Part shown: in pieces, positions 33,913 to 43,045 of the stretch
Numbering within the stretch: position 1 is the first letter of the stretch
How the letters are laid out: each line of letters starts with the position of its first letter
Origin: Stenotrophomonas maltophilia
GTDB lineage: Bacteria; Pseudomonadota; Gammaproteobacteria; Xanthomonadales; Xanthomonadaceae
NCBI RefSeq assembly: GCF_003205835.1
Contig: NZ_CP029773.1
Span: 776,501-840,500, forward strand
Direction of reading: 5' to 3'
Length of the DNA: 64,000 bases
The notes under the pieces: generated by a model
The model's database searches: none
Seen by the model: only the letters and a program-made list of their open reading frames with translations
Told to the model about the DNA's origin: nothing
Program-made: the position numbers and the translations under genes

Positions 33913-34288
33913 ATGGACAAAAAAGCACCAGGCTGCGAAACGCTTGCGGTGCGACGTTTGCCGGCACTTGTCCACAGCAAACTCCCATCGCTTTCCACGC
34001 CGGATGTGGAAAACCGTGGGGTCGGATCCCTTTCCACGGGAAAGGGCTCCGACCCCGATCAGTGCAGTCGGACCGTGGACAGAATTTCACCACGCTTCGA
34101 AACGCCTGCGGTGCAACACTCCCACCCACTTGTCCACATCAAATCCCAACCACTCTCCACGACGGGTGTGGAAAACCTCTAACGGGCATGGACAAAAAAC
34201 AGCCACGCCCTGAAACGCTTGCCACGTGCGGTTCGCAGGCACTTGTCCACATCAAACCCCCATCGCTTTCCACGCCGCGTGTGGAAAA
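33913..34288. repeat. Three-unit repeat with paired DnaA-box-like 9-mers
   Basis: Each unit opens with a (G/A)TGGACA phrase, holds GAAACGC(T/C)TGC, then TTGTCCACA (33968, 34130, 34243) and an inverted TGTGGAAAA (34005, 34167, 34280). The start-to-start distance of the pair is exactly 37 bp in all three. Unit 1 to 2 is 162 bp because a GGGGTC hairpin has inserted; unit 2 to 3 is 113 bp. The inverted sites read TTTTCCACA, which fits the DnaA consensus TTWTNCACA. TTGTCCACA is one base from the E. coli form and is the preferred box in Streptomyces. No gene lies in this stretch. Confidence 0.7.
34018..34056. repeat. GGGGTC-type hairpin repeat, copy 5
   Basis: GGGGTCGGATCCCTTTCC pairs with GGAAAGGGCTCCGACCCC, with a short loop. 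It lies between repeat units 1 and 2 of the DnaA-box-like array and accounts for most of their extra spacing, so it inserted after the array formed. Confidence 0.8.
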
Positions 34289-34316
34289 AAGAACCCGGCA
34301 CTCCCTTGCCGGGTTC
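34285..34316 (-). terminator. Intrinsic terminator of the autotransporter gene
   Basis: Read on the minus strand, GAACCCGGCA and TGCCGGGTTC form a 10-bp stem followed by six T residues, 9 bp after the autotransporter stop codon. It overlaps the last DnaA-box-like site. Confidence 0.9.
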
Positions 34317-34324
34317 TTCCCGCA

Positions 34325-37300
34325 TCACCAGTTGTACGAAAGACCCAGCTGGGCACCGACATCGCGGAAGCCCATGCCACCGCTCTGCCGGCTCAGTTCA
34401 CCCCAGCCGCGCCAGCCGCCGGACAGATCCACCTGCACGCCGGCCTTGGCTTCGTAGATGTCGCGCGGCAGCTGCCGCTGCAGCCGCTCGCCGTCCATTG
34501 CCAGGCCTGCGCCATTGCCACCGGACCACCAGTTCACCGCTACGTACGGGTGCACCTGGCCCTGCGCCGGGCTCAGCCCACGGCTGTAAAGGCGCAGGCC
34601 GAGGCGGGTACTGGTCTCGCCACCACCACGGTCCTCGACCACCGTGCCGTTGGCTTCGACCACGCGGTCGCTGTCATAGCGGCTGTGCACCACCTGCAGC
34701 TGGGGTTCCAGATAGACGCCGCGCTGCGCGCTGCGCTGAAGTGGCAGCACATAGCCAGCCTCGGCCGACGCACTCCAGCTGCGGGCGTCATAGCGCTCCT
34801 TCTGCAGGCCTTCGCCCTGCACGCTGTTGCGGAAGCGGCCGTATTGCAGCCAGCCATCCACATAGGCGCCGCCCTCCATGCGCGCATGCTGCAGCCAGGT
34901 GGCATAGGCACCCACGCTGGTGCCGGTGACCACGCCACGCGCGGTGTAGCCGGTCACCTGCGAGCGGCTGTCATTGCGCGCGCGGCCATGGCCGAGCATC
35001 GCACCTGCCTGCAGTTCGCCCGTGCCCCCCACCTCGAAGCGGCGTCCGCCGCCGACCAGCACGCTGCTGGTCTGGCCATCGACCTGGACCTGGCGGTTGC
35101 GGTCGTGGCTGTCGGGCTGCGCACTGCGAAGGTGCATCCAGGCCACGCCGTCACTGCTGGCACCGGCCTGGGTGGCGGGATCACCGGCGCGGTCGTGCAG
35201 GCTGTGCCGGAACATGCCCAGCGCGGAACTGCGGTTGGCCAGGTAGGCCGCCGGTTCCGGGCGTTCCACCTGCGGGCGCGGCGGATCGATTGGCGGCTCC
35301 GGCGGCAACGGCGGATCGATCGGCGGTTCCGGCGGAGCCGGTGGGTCGACCGGAGGCTCTGGCGGCTGTGGCGGGTCGACCGGGGGTTCCGGCGGATCGA
35401 CCGGCGGCACGTATTCCGAGCGCAGGTACCAGTTGCCATCGTCCGGGGTCGACACGCCGCCCTTGAACAGGAAGTAGTCGTAGGCGCCGGCGACCGCGCG
35501 GCCCTGCAGGCTGAACTGTGCATCCGACTGGCCAGCCACGGTGATCAGGCGGATGCCCTCCTGGGTCAGCGCACCGGCGCCGCCGGCATTGCGCACGCTC
35601 ACGCTGGCGGTGCCGCTGCTGTTGCCGTTGATCACCAGCTGGTCGCCCGCCGATGTGTCGTCGCCCAGCGCGCGGTTGAAGATCCACTGGCCCCCGTTGC
35701 CCACGTAGTCGCCGCTGACAGTGACGGTCTTGAAGCCGCCCGCCGCCGGCGCATCGAAGGCGATGGTGCCGGCGTGTTCGAGCGCGCCGACGCTGGAACT
35801 GTCACGCACGTTCCACTGGCTGCTGCCATCCAGCGCCAGCTGTGCGACCTGGTAGCCGGAATCGTCGCGCAGCGCACCGCTGAACTGCGTACCGTTGCGC
35901 AGCACCATGTGTACGTCAGCCGTTGCGCTGTCCACCACCACGTCGCCGCGCAGCGTACTGGCGTCGGCGCTGAAGTCGATGCGGCTGGTCGCCACGCTGC
36001 TGCCATCGGTGAACACGGTGTCGCTGACCCGCAGCAAACGGCCGCTGCCGTCGCCTGCGGTCACGTCGCTGCCATTGACGGTCAATGCGTGGTTGCTGCC
36101 CTGCAGCCAGAACGCGGCGCCACTGGCGGTCTCGATGTGGCTGTCATTGAAGGTGGCACGGTTCCAGTACGGGCCGAACGCGGTCAGGTAGGAGCGGTAG
36201 GCGCCGCTGTTGCTGCCGGTCATGCGGATGTCCAGGCGATCGGCCTGGGTCAGCCGCGCCGTGTTCATGTGCACGATGCCGAACACGTTCTCGCCGTCGC
36301 TGCGGATCGCAACGTTGTCGAGCAGCGCGGTGGCGGTGGAGCCGCCGATGAACACGCCGCCGCCGCCGTTGCCGCGCACGTCGATCACGCTGCCGTTCGC
36401 TTCGATGCGGCTGGCGGTGCTGCCGGTGGAACCGGTCACGCGCACGCCGTAGGTCGCATCACCGTGCGTGGTGATCCGGCCACCCTGCACGGTGGCGACG
36501 CCACCGGCGATCTCTACGCCGTAGCCGTAGGTGTCGGTCCAGGTATCGATGGTGCTGTTGGTCAGCTGCAGGCGCGACTCGTCGCTGGCCAGCCAGAATC
36601 CGGAATAGCCATCGCGTACATCGAACGCGGCGTCGCGGGCGGTCAGCTGGCCCCAGTTGTTGATGTTCACGCCATAGCCGCCGACGGTGTAGAAGCGGCC
36701 GCCGTTGATCACCGCGCTGGAATAGGTCTTGCTTGCACTGCTGCCGAGCAGGCGCATGCTGCCACCCACCGAGTGCGCTTCCACGTTCTCCAGCAGCACG
36801 CTGCCGCCGCTGCCGATGTCGAACCAGCCGCCGTCCATGTAGGTGTCGTACAGCTCGGCGCGGCTGCCCGCGCCATCGACCGCGATGCCGGCGAGGATGC
36901 CGCCGGGGGCGAGGGTGATCCGGCTGTTGCGGATGGTCAGCAGGCCGGCACTCTCGGCGCGCAGGCGCGCGCCGCTGTCGGCACTCATCTGCAGGTTGTC
37001 CAGATGCACTTCACTGCCCTTGCCGGAGGCGCCGACCAGAGTGCCGACGCCGCCGGTCATCGCAATGCGGCCACCGGTGTAGCGGATCACGCCTCCGTTG
37101 TAGGCCTGCACGCTGGCATAGCCGCTGCCGTTGCGGATGGTATCGATGTCGACATCGCGTGCGTCGATCACGCTGCCGGCACCATTGGCATACAACGCAT
37201 AGAAGCCCGTGCCGGTTGCTGGTGCGATCGACAGTGTTGCGCCGCGCAGCTGTACCTGGCCGCCATTGGCGGCGGTCACAGCGCTGCCATTGCCGGTCAC

Positions 37301-37564
37301 ATTGATCCGGCTGCCGTCGATCAGTGCGTTGCTGCCGGTACCGGTGACGGTGAGTGCGAAACTGCCCGCGCTGTGATTGAGGACATCATCTGCGCCAAGC
37401 TGCAGGCTGTCACCGTCACTGACCTGCAGCGGGCCGGTGAGCTCTGTCGCATATGCAGGCAACGCCGCCCACAATGCGGTGGCCAGCAGGCTGGGGATGA
37501 GGGGCACGCGCGTGGCGCGCGCGCACCCGGACGCACGGCGCTGCCGTGTGGGGGAGGCATTCAT
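34325..37564 (-). CDS. Autotransporter (type Va) outer-membrane protein
   Basis: A 1079-residue autotransporter. A signal peptide (VPLIPSLLATALWAALPAYA) precedes a passenger of about 700 residues rich in short beta-strand repeats with GG, GS and N turns (INVTGNGSAVTAANGGQVQL), as in a right-handed beta-helix of AidA/pertactin type. A Pro-rich linker (PPEPPVDPPQPPEPP) leads to a C-terminal barrel of about 270 residues ending LGLSYNW, an aromatic end typical of such barrels. It is likely a surface adhesin; no protease motif was seen. MNASPTRQ at 37564 follows AGGAAG. It lies next to a response regulator and shares a 20-bp upstream motif with the kinase gene at 45813. Confidence 0.9.
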   Translation of the reverse strand: MNASPTRQRRASGCARATRVPLIPSLLATALWAALPAYATELTGPLQVSDGDSLQLGADDVLNHSAGSFALTVTGTGSNALIDGSRINVTGNGSAVTAANGGQVQLRGATLSIAPATGTGFYALYANGAGSVIDARDVDIDTIRNGSGYASVQAYNGGVIRYTGGRIAMTGGVGTLVGASGKGSEVHLDNLQMSADSGARLRAESAGLLTIRNSRITLAPGGILAGIAVDGAGSRAELYDTYMDGGWFDIGSGGSVLLENVEAHSVGGSMRLLGSSASKTYSSAVINGGRFYTVGGYGVNINNWGQLTARDAAFDVRDGYSGFWLASDESRLQLTNSTIDTWTDTYGYGVEIAGGVATVQGGRITTHGDATYGVRVTGSTGSTASRIEANGSVIDVRGNGGGGVFIGGSTATALLDNVAIRSDGENVFGIVHMNTARLTQADRLDIRMTGSNSGAYRSYLTAFGPYWNRATFNDSHIETASGAAFWLQGSNHALTVNGSDVTAGDGSGRLLRVSDTVFTDGSSVATSRIDFSADASTLRGDVVVDSATADVHMVLRNGTQFSGALRDDSGYQVAQLALDGSSQWNVRDSSSVGALEHAGTIAFDAPAAGGFKTVTVSGDYVGNGGQWIFNRALGDDTSAGDQLVINGNSSGTASVSVRNAGGAGALTQEGIRLITVAGQSDAQFSLQGRAVAGAYDYFLFKGGVSTPDDGNWYLRSEYVPPVDPPEPPVDPPQPPEPPVDPPAPPEPPIDPPLPPEPPIDPPRPQVERPEPAAYLANRSSALGMFRHSLHDRAGDPATQAGASSDGVAWMHLRSAQPDSHDRNRQVQVDGQTSSVLVGGGRRFEVGGTGELQAGAMLGHGRARNDSRSQVTGYTARGVVTGTSVGAYATWLQHARMEGGAYVDGWLQYGRFRNSVQGEGLQKERYDARSWSASAEAGYVLPLQRSAQRGVYLEPQLQVVHSRYDSDRVVEANGTVVEDRGGGETSTRLGLRLYSRGLSPAQGQVHPYVAVNWWSGGNGAGLAMDGERLQRQLPRDIYEAKAGVQVDLSGGWRGWGELSRQSGGMGFRDVGAQLGLSYNW

Positions 37565-37731
37565 GCTGATGGACTTCCTGTGGCAGGGCGCAGCGAGGCT
37601 GCGTGGACTGACGCGGCGACGCCGCGTCGCTGCGGAAGCCACATGTGACGGCGCCGGGAGGCGCCATCAGGCTTCCGTCCCCCAGGGTGATGCAGCGACA
37701 ACCGGCAGGCGCACCATGGCGGGATGTGTCC

Positions 37732-37776
37732 AGCCTAGAAATCGGCGCTGTCCGATGGAATCAGGCGTTTCCTAAA
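37732..37776 (-). promoter_or_regulatory. Putative regulated promoter of the autotransporter
   Basis: On the minus strand TTTAGGAAACGCCTGATTCC (37757-37776) is followed 19 bp later by TAGGCT (37732-37737), a possible -10. GGAA and TTCC in the motif are inverted half-sites. The same arrangement occurs before the kinase gene at 45813. Confidence 0.55.
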
Positions 37777-37827
37777 GCCATTGCAGGCCCCCGTGCAGAG
37801 CCTGCGGGGTTCAGCCGGGAGTGGGCC

Positions 37828-38469
37828 TCAGGCGAACAGCGAGACCTGCAGGCAGTACTCGATCAGTGCCTGGTCGCTGTCCACGCCGAGCTTGCGCATC
37901 GCGCTGATCTTCTGCGTGCTGACCGTCTTGGCACTGCGCTGCAGCTGGCGCGCGATGTCGCGCACGCTCATGCCGCCGGTGAACAGCCGGATCACTTCCA
38001 GTTCGCGTGGCGACAGGCGTGCACGTACTCCATCGGCATCAGCGGGTTCGCTGGCGGCCACCGGGAGCAGTCCCGGGGGCCGGTAGATGCGGTCGGCCAG
38101 CACGACGCGCAGGGCCTGCACCAGGCTGCCCAGTCCATGGCTCTTGAGCACCACGCCGCCCGCGCCCGCTGCATACATCGCGGCCACCAGCGAGGGGTTG
38201 GAGACCATCGTCAGCACCAGCAGGCGCGTGTCCGGGTAGCTGCGGCGCAGGAACGAGATCAGCTTGATGCCATCACCGAGCTGGTCGCTACCGGGCATGC
38301 TGTAGTCGGTGATCACCGCCTGTGGCCGGGTCTGCGTCATCAGTTCGATCAGTCTGGCCGGGTCGGCGGCTTCGCCAACGATTTCCAGATCCAGTTCGCC
38401 GGCCAGCACATCGCGGATGCCGGCAAGCACGATCGGGTGGTCGTCGGCGATGAGGATCCGTGTGGTCAT
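37828..38469 (-). CDS. NarL/RcsB-type response regulator
   Basis: A 213-residue regulator with an N-terminal receiver (ILIADDHPIVLAGIRDVLAG, phospho-acceptor Asp55 in AVITDYSMPGS) and a C-terminal LuxR-type HTH (LSPRELEVIRLFTGGMSVRDIARQL and SAKTVSTQKISAMRKLGV). KTVSTQK and the closing DQALIEYC resemble RcsB and RocA/EvgA-like proteins. Its ATG overlaps the upstream kinase stop, so the pair is a dedicated two-component system. The likely target is the neighbouring autotransporter promoter. Confidence 0.92.
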   Translation of the reverse strand: MTTRILIADDHPIVLAGIRDVLAGELDLEIVGEAADPARLIELMTQTRPQAVITDYSMPGSDQLGDGIKLISFLRRSYPDTRLLVLTMVSNPSLVAAMYAAGAGGVVLKSHGLGSLVQALRVVLADRIYRPPGLLPVAASEPADADGVRARLSPRELEVIRLFTGGMSVRDIARQLQRSAKTVSTQKISAMRKLGVDSDQALIEYCLQVSLFA

Positions 38470-41400
38470 GGCAGGGTCGAGTCGTCAGGGAGGGAAGGGG
38501 GCGGGGCATCGGGCAGAAGATCCAACAGCCGCAGCAGCCTGCGCTGGAAACCGTTCAACGGTCCGGCCAGCTCGGCCAGCCCGTCGCCGCGTGCGATGCA
38601 TTGCTCGATCTGCAGGCCACTGTCCACCAGCGCAGGCGCGCCAACGATGACCAGTGCGCCGCGGATGCGGTGCAGCACCTGTGCTACGTCTCCGGCGTCG
38701 GCTGCCGCGATGGTCTCACGCAGGCGGTCCAGATCGGCATGCATGGTCTGTACGAACAGTGCCCGCATCTTCGCGGGTACCTGCAGCGGAGGGTCGTGGT
38801 CGGTCGCTGTACTGGGTGCCGGGGCGTCCGCAGGTGGCGACGCTGCTGCGTCCCCGCTGCTGATCCGGCTCAGCAGGCGTTGCAGTGCTTCAAGCGTGAT
38901 CGGCTTGACCAGCACACCCTGCATGCCGGCCTCCCTGCAGCGCTGTCGTTCGGCGGGATCGGCATTGGCAGTGGCGCCGTGGATCGGCACATCGGCCCCG
39001 CGCGCCCGAAGTGCGCGGGACAGCCCGTAGCCATCCAGCCCGGGCATGTTCAGATCGGTCAGCACCAGCCCGAACACACCCTGCTGCCAGTAGCCCAATG
39101 CTTCATTGCCATTGCTGGCGACCACGGCACGGCAACCCAGCTGTTCCAGCTGGTCGCGCAGGATCGCCTGGTTGATCGGATTGTCCTCGGCCACCAGGAC
39201 CTGCAGGCCAAAGCGGCGCGTTGCCGGCAGTCGACCTTCGGCGCTGGCCGCCAACGGCTGGCCGCTGGCAGTCGCCAGTGCGGCCACAATGGCATCGAGG
39301 CGATGCAGGCCCACTTGCCAGCTGCCGTTGATCAGCTGCGCGCGCGCGCCTCCATCACGGCAGGCGAGCACGCGCGCACCGCCATTCCATGCCGGTGGTT
39401 CACCGTCCAGTACCAGGTCGAGCAGTACCGTCGCCGGTGGCAGGTGTAGCGTGATGTCCTCCCGGTAGACGCTGGCGGTCGCACCACGTTGCTGCAGTCG
39501 TTCGCACAGGGATTGCACCAGTTCACGCGCACTACCCCGGACCTGCACCTGCAGGTTTGCGGGCAGCCTTGGCTGGGGCGACTGCAGAGGGTCTGGCAGC
39601 GCCGGTGGCAGCGGCAGTTCAATACTGAAGCTGCTGCCCAGGCCACTCTCGCTCACCACGCGTAATTGACCTTCCATCAGTGCCGCGAGGTGGGCGCAGA
39701 TGGCCAGTCCCAGCCCGGTTCCACGCATCGCATCGGTGCCTGGGTTGGCTTGGAAGAACGGTTCGAACAGATGGGACTGGTGCTCGCTGGCGATACCGAT
39801 GCCGGTATCGGTCACCTGCCATTGCAACCAGCAGCGTTCCTCCTCCCAGCGTGCCGAGACGCGCACGACCACGCGGCCACTGTCGGTGAACTTCAGTGCA
39901 TTGCTGATCAGGTTGTTGAGTATCTGGCGGATCCGAGCTGCATCGCCGCACACCGAAGTCGGTATGTCCGCATCGATGCAGGCATAGAACTGCAATCCCT
40001 TGTTCGCGGCCGCAGCGGCGTAGGAATCCAGCGCGTCTTCGCTCAGGCGCACTGGAACGAATGGGCTGGGCTCAAGGCTCAGTTGGCCGGCCTCGGCCTT
40101 GCTCACGTCAAGAATGTCGCTGATCAGTTGCATCAGCGTCGAGGACGAGCGCTGGATCGTGGCCAGGTAATCCTGCTGCTTCGCATCCAGTGGCGTCAGG
40201 CCCAGCAGTTCAAGCGTGCCGAGCACGCCGTACAGCGGGGTGCGGATCTCGTGGCTCATCGTCGCCAGGAACTGGCTCTTGGCCCGGTTGGCCTGGTCGG
40301 CGGCGCGCCGCGCCTGCTGCAGCACCTGCTCGGCTTCGTGCTGGCTGCTGAGATCGATGAACAGGCACAGTACTGCCGGCTCGCCGCGATAGCGTGCCGG
40401 TGTCGCCTTCACCAGCAGATGGCGGCCATCCGGTGTGGCGTAGGCCAGGCCATCGCCGAGCGTGGTGCCTCCTGCGGCGAGCACGCTGCGCCGCCATGGA
40501 CCGTACCAGCCTCCCGCATGGTGATCTTCGCCCAGCCAGTTGCGGGCCAGGGCGTTGTCCAGCAAGACAGTCCCATCGGTGCGTCGCAGCAGGCACAGCC
40601 CGATCGGCGCGTTGTCCAGGATGGTGCGGCTGAAGGCTTCACTTTCCAGCAGGCGTGCATGGTTGCTGCGCAGTGGCTCGATGACCGAACGTCGATACGC
40701 ACGCAGCACCAGCGTGCCACCCAGTGCCAGCAGCAGCGCAACCACCGTTGCCCCCAGCAATGGACCCTGTGGATGCTGCAGGACCTGCTGCCAGCTGACG
40801 TGGTAGACCGCCAGCCACCCTCGATCACTGCGCATGAGGAATTTCAGGCCGGCGATGCCGGCCTGCCAGGAGGTTCCCGCATTGCTGGCGTCGGTGGCAT
40901 CGCCCAGCAGCGGTCGGCCATCGGGAGTGAACAACGACAGTTGCTGGAACACCGGCACACCCAGAACCTGCCGGTAGTCATCGACCCGCGCCGGATCGAG
41001 CAGGCAGGCCAGCGCCGCCAGTGAGCTGTCGCTGCTCTCGCCCCACAGGCGTGCATCCTGTGGGGCATGGGCGATGGCCAGCAGGCGGGTCTGTCCATCG
41101 CGCCACGGCACTGCGACCCAGGCGATACTGCCGCGCTGCAGGGCGGGCTGGCTGCGCATTGCCCGGTGGATTGCCGCGATCGCCGGGCGCAGGTGGTGCG
41201 GACTGTTCTGGCTCGCATCCGCACCGGACATCTGTACGGGTGCCAGCAGGCCGCGCGTGCCCTGTCCATCGACCAGCAGGCAGTGTGGTGGGGGATAGTG
41301 CGAAGCCGACCAGAACGTTCCGTAGAAGCGCAGGAAACGATCACCCAGCTCGGTCGGCGGTCGGGACGCCGCGCCGTCGCCCTCGTTGCCGATCAGCACG

Positions 41401-41699
41401 AAATTGGCGAACAAGGGTCCGCGCTGCAGTTCAACGCTGGCATCCGGCACCGGCTGGCCGCGCGCACCGACATCATGCAGCCGCCATTGGCGAAGGAACC
41501 TTTCCTGTTCGAGCAGGGTTCCATCCAGTCGGCGGAAGTGGTATTCGATCTTGCTGCGCTCTTCGTTCAACAGCTGGGTGCCGGTGGACAACAGCAATCC
41601 GGCCTGCAGGGTGGCCAGCACCACCACGCCGATCAGCAGTGCGTGGACGCGCAGGGAGCGGCGAGCGAGTCGGCGTACGGGAGCGGCCTCGGCCGGCAT
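38466..41699 (-). CDS. Hybrid sensor histidine kinase with REC and HPt domains
   Basis: A 1077-residue unorthodox kinase. TM1 (HALLIGVVVLATLQAGLLLS) and TM2 (LLGATVVALLLALGGTLVLRA) flank a periplasmic sensor of about 250 residues with no family I recognise. A PAS-like segment (LLESEAFSRTILDNAPIGLCLL) follows. HisKA carries His483 in TMSHEIRTPLYG, the ATPase has NNLISNALKFTDSG, the receiver has Asp882 in LVLTDLNMPGLDG, and the C-terminal HPt has His1010 in VLHRIRGALVIVG. It thus encodes a complete His-Asp-His relay that can phosphorylate the adjacent RcsB-like regulator, to which it is translationally coupled. Confidence 0.93.
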   Translation of the reverse strand: MPAEAAPVRRLARRSLRVHALLIGVVVLATLQAGLLLSTGTQLLNEERSKIEYHFRRLDGTLLEQERFLRQWRLHDVGARGQPVPDASVELQRGPLFANFVLIGNEGDGAASRPPTELGDRFLRFYGTFWSASHYPPPHCLLVDGQGTRGLLAPVQMSGADASQNSPHHLRPAIAAIHRAMRSQPALQRGSIAWVAVPWRDGQTRLLAIAHAPQDARLWGESSDSSLAALACLLDPARVDDYRQVLGVPVFQQLSLFTPDGRPLLGDATDASNAGTSWQAGIAGLKFLMRSDRGWLAVYHVSWQQVLQHPQGPLLGATVVALLLALGGTLVLRAYRRSVIEPLRSNHARLLESEAFSRTILDNAPIGLCLLRRTDGTVLLDNALARNWLGEDHHAGGWYGPWRRSVLAAGGTTLGDGLAYATPDGRHLLVKATPARYRGEPAVLCLFIDLSSQHEAEQVLQQARRAADQANRAKSQFLATMSHEIRTPLYGVLGTLELLGLTPLDAKQQDYLATIQRSSSTLMQLISDILDVSKAEAGQLSLEPSPFVPVRLSEDALDSYAAAAANKGLQFYACIDADIPTSVCGDAARIRQILNNLISNALKFTDSGRVVVRVSARWEEERCWLQWQVTDTGIGIASEHQSHLFEPFFQANPGTDAMRGTGLGLAICAHLAALMEGQLRVVSESGLGSSFSIELPLPPALPDPLQSPQPRLPANLQVQVRGSARELVQSLCERLQQRGATASVYREDITLHLPPATVLLDLVLDGEPPAWNGGARVLACRDGGARAQLINGSWQVGLHRLDAIVAALATASGQPLAASAEGRLPATRRFGLQVLVAEDNPINQAILRDQLEQLGCRAVVASNGNEALGYWQQGVFGLVLTDLNMPGLDGYGLSRALRARGADVPIHGATANADPAERQRCREAGMQGVLVKPITLEALQRLLSRISSGDAAASPPADAPAPSTATDHDPPLQVPAKMRALFVQTMHADLDRLRETIAAADAGDVAQVLHRIRGALVIVGAPALVDSGLQIEQCIARGDGLAELAGPLNGFQRRLLRLLDLLPDAPPPSLPDDSTLP

Positions 41700-41824
41700 G
41701 GCAGGTCTCGGAGCAAGGGGCGGTCAGTGGCACTGTGTGGCGCCCGGCGGGCGCCCGGTTCTGCTGCACAGACAGGATCGTCAATGCCACTTGATGGATC
41801 CGTGAAGCCGATGTGCAGCCGGCT

Positions 41825-43045
41825 TCAACGCAGGATGACCGGATGGACGTCGTCCATGCGCGGTGCTTCCTCGTCCAGCAGGCGAGTGAACTCATCTGAC
41901 GGCAGCGCCTGCGAGATCAGGAATCCCTGCACCTGGCTGCAGCCGAGCCGGCGCAGTGCCGCCAGGTCGGCATCGCTTTCCACGCCTTCGGCCACGATGG
42001 TCAGGCCCAACTGGTTGGCCAGCGCGATGATGGTCGACAGCGTCAGATGCAGGGCCGGATCACGGGCACAACCGCTGACCAGTGCGCGATCGATCTTGAC
42101 CTCGGTGAACGGCGTGTTGACCAGGTTGTGGACCGAACTCAGGCCCTGCCCGAAGTCGTCCTGTGCCAGGCCGAAGCCCTTCATGCGCAGGCGGCACGCC
42201 CCGGCATAGAAATCACTGACATGGCGTGTGGTGCTGTTCTCCATCAGCTCGAAACACAGTTCGCCAGGTGTGCCGCCCAGTGCCAGGGTCATCGCAAGCA
42301 GTTCATCGGGCAGGTCGGACTGCTCCAGCAGGTGCGGCGGCAGGTTGATGGAAACCGGTACCCGGAAGCCCTGCTTGCGCCAGCGGGCCTGTGCTTTGAT
42401 GCTGGCCTTGAGCATCATCCGCAACAGTTCGCCCTCCAGCCCGTGGCGGCATATCGCCGGCAGGAAGCTGCCCGCGGCCAGCGTTCCCTGCAGCGGATGG
42501 CGCCAGCGCACCAGTGCTTCAGCCGCAACGACGCGCCCGGACTGCAGTGACTTCTTCGGCTGGAACCAGGCCGTGAGGCTGCCGTCGGCCATCGCCTGAC
42601 GCAATTGCTGGACGTCGGGTTCGGCGAGTAGCGTACTGCGTGCCGGAGCGGCGTCCGCCGACGGACGTGACTGTGCCAGTGCTTCAAACAGAGCGTCGAC
42701 GTCGGCGGCGGCAACCGGCTTGGGCAGCAGACCGATCACCTCCAGCCCGAGCGATTCGGCCATCAGGCGTGCCGAGGTCATCATGCGCCGGGACGCCGCG
42801 CTGACAACGGCAAGGCGTGGTGGGCGCGGTTGGGCGGCCAGCGCCTGGATGAACTGGATGCCGTCCTGTCCTGGCATCAGCAGGTCGCTCACCACCAGAT
42901 CGTAGGCTTGGCAGGCACAGAGTGCGATCGCCGCTTCCACGTCCTCGCAGGCATCGACCTGCACCCCGTCGCGGCTGCCGAACAGGTTGGCGAGGTAGCC
43001 TCGCTGGAAGGGCTGGTCTTCCAGGATCAGGATGCGCTGGGTCAT
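41825..43045 (-). CDS. REC-EAL response regulator, probable c-di-GMP phosphodiesterase
   Basis: A 406-residue protein with a receiver (RILILEDQPFQRGYLANLF, Asp54 in LVVSDLLMPGQDG) and an EAL domain. Catalytic positions look intact: AAEALVRWRHP, SINLPPHLL, CFELMENS, LAQDDFGQGLSSV, FTEVKIDRALV, VAEGVES and QGFLIS. It should hydrolyse c-di-GMP when phosphorylated. The loop reads DDFGQGLSS rather than the usual DDFGTGYSS. It matches the REC-EAL layout of P. aeruginosa RocR. Its ATG overlaps the stop of the upstream kinase, so it is likely phosphorylated by one of the neighbouring kinases. Confidence 0.92.
   Translation of the reverse strand: MTQRILILEDQPFQRGYLANLFGSRDGVQVDACEDVEAAIALCACQAYDLVVSDLLMPGQDGIQFIQALAAQPRPPRLAVVSAASRRMMTSARLMAESLGLEVIGLLPKPVAAADVDALFEALAQSRPSADAAPARSTLLAEPDVQQLRQAMADGSLTAWFQPKKSLQSGRVVAAEALVRWRHPLQGTLAAGSFLPAICRHGLEGELLRMMLKASIKAQARWRKQGFRVPVSINLPPHLLEQSDLPDELLAMTLALGGTPGELCFELMENSTTRHVSDFYAGACRLRMKGFGLAQDDFGQGLSSVHNLVNTPFTEVKIDRALVSGCARDPALHLTLSTIIALANQLGLTIVAEGVESDADLAALRRLGCSQVQGFLISQALPSDEFTRLLDEEAPRMDDVHPVILR

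Noticed and set aside
33968..34288. Chromosomal origin oriC at the DnaA-like array.
   Set aside because: No dnaA, dnaN, gidA or parAB genes are near and no AT-rich unwinding element is visible, so only a DnaA-binding or generic repeat role is proposed.
34226..37648. A 1140-codon open frame on the plus strand opposite the autotransporter.
   Set aside because: It is antisense to a protein with clear signal peptide, linker and barrel; its translation is low-complexity His/Ala/Val/Arg-rich, as expected from a codon-biased GC-rich gene read backwards.
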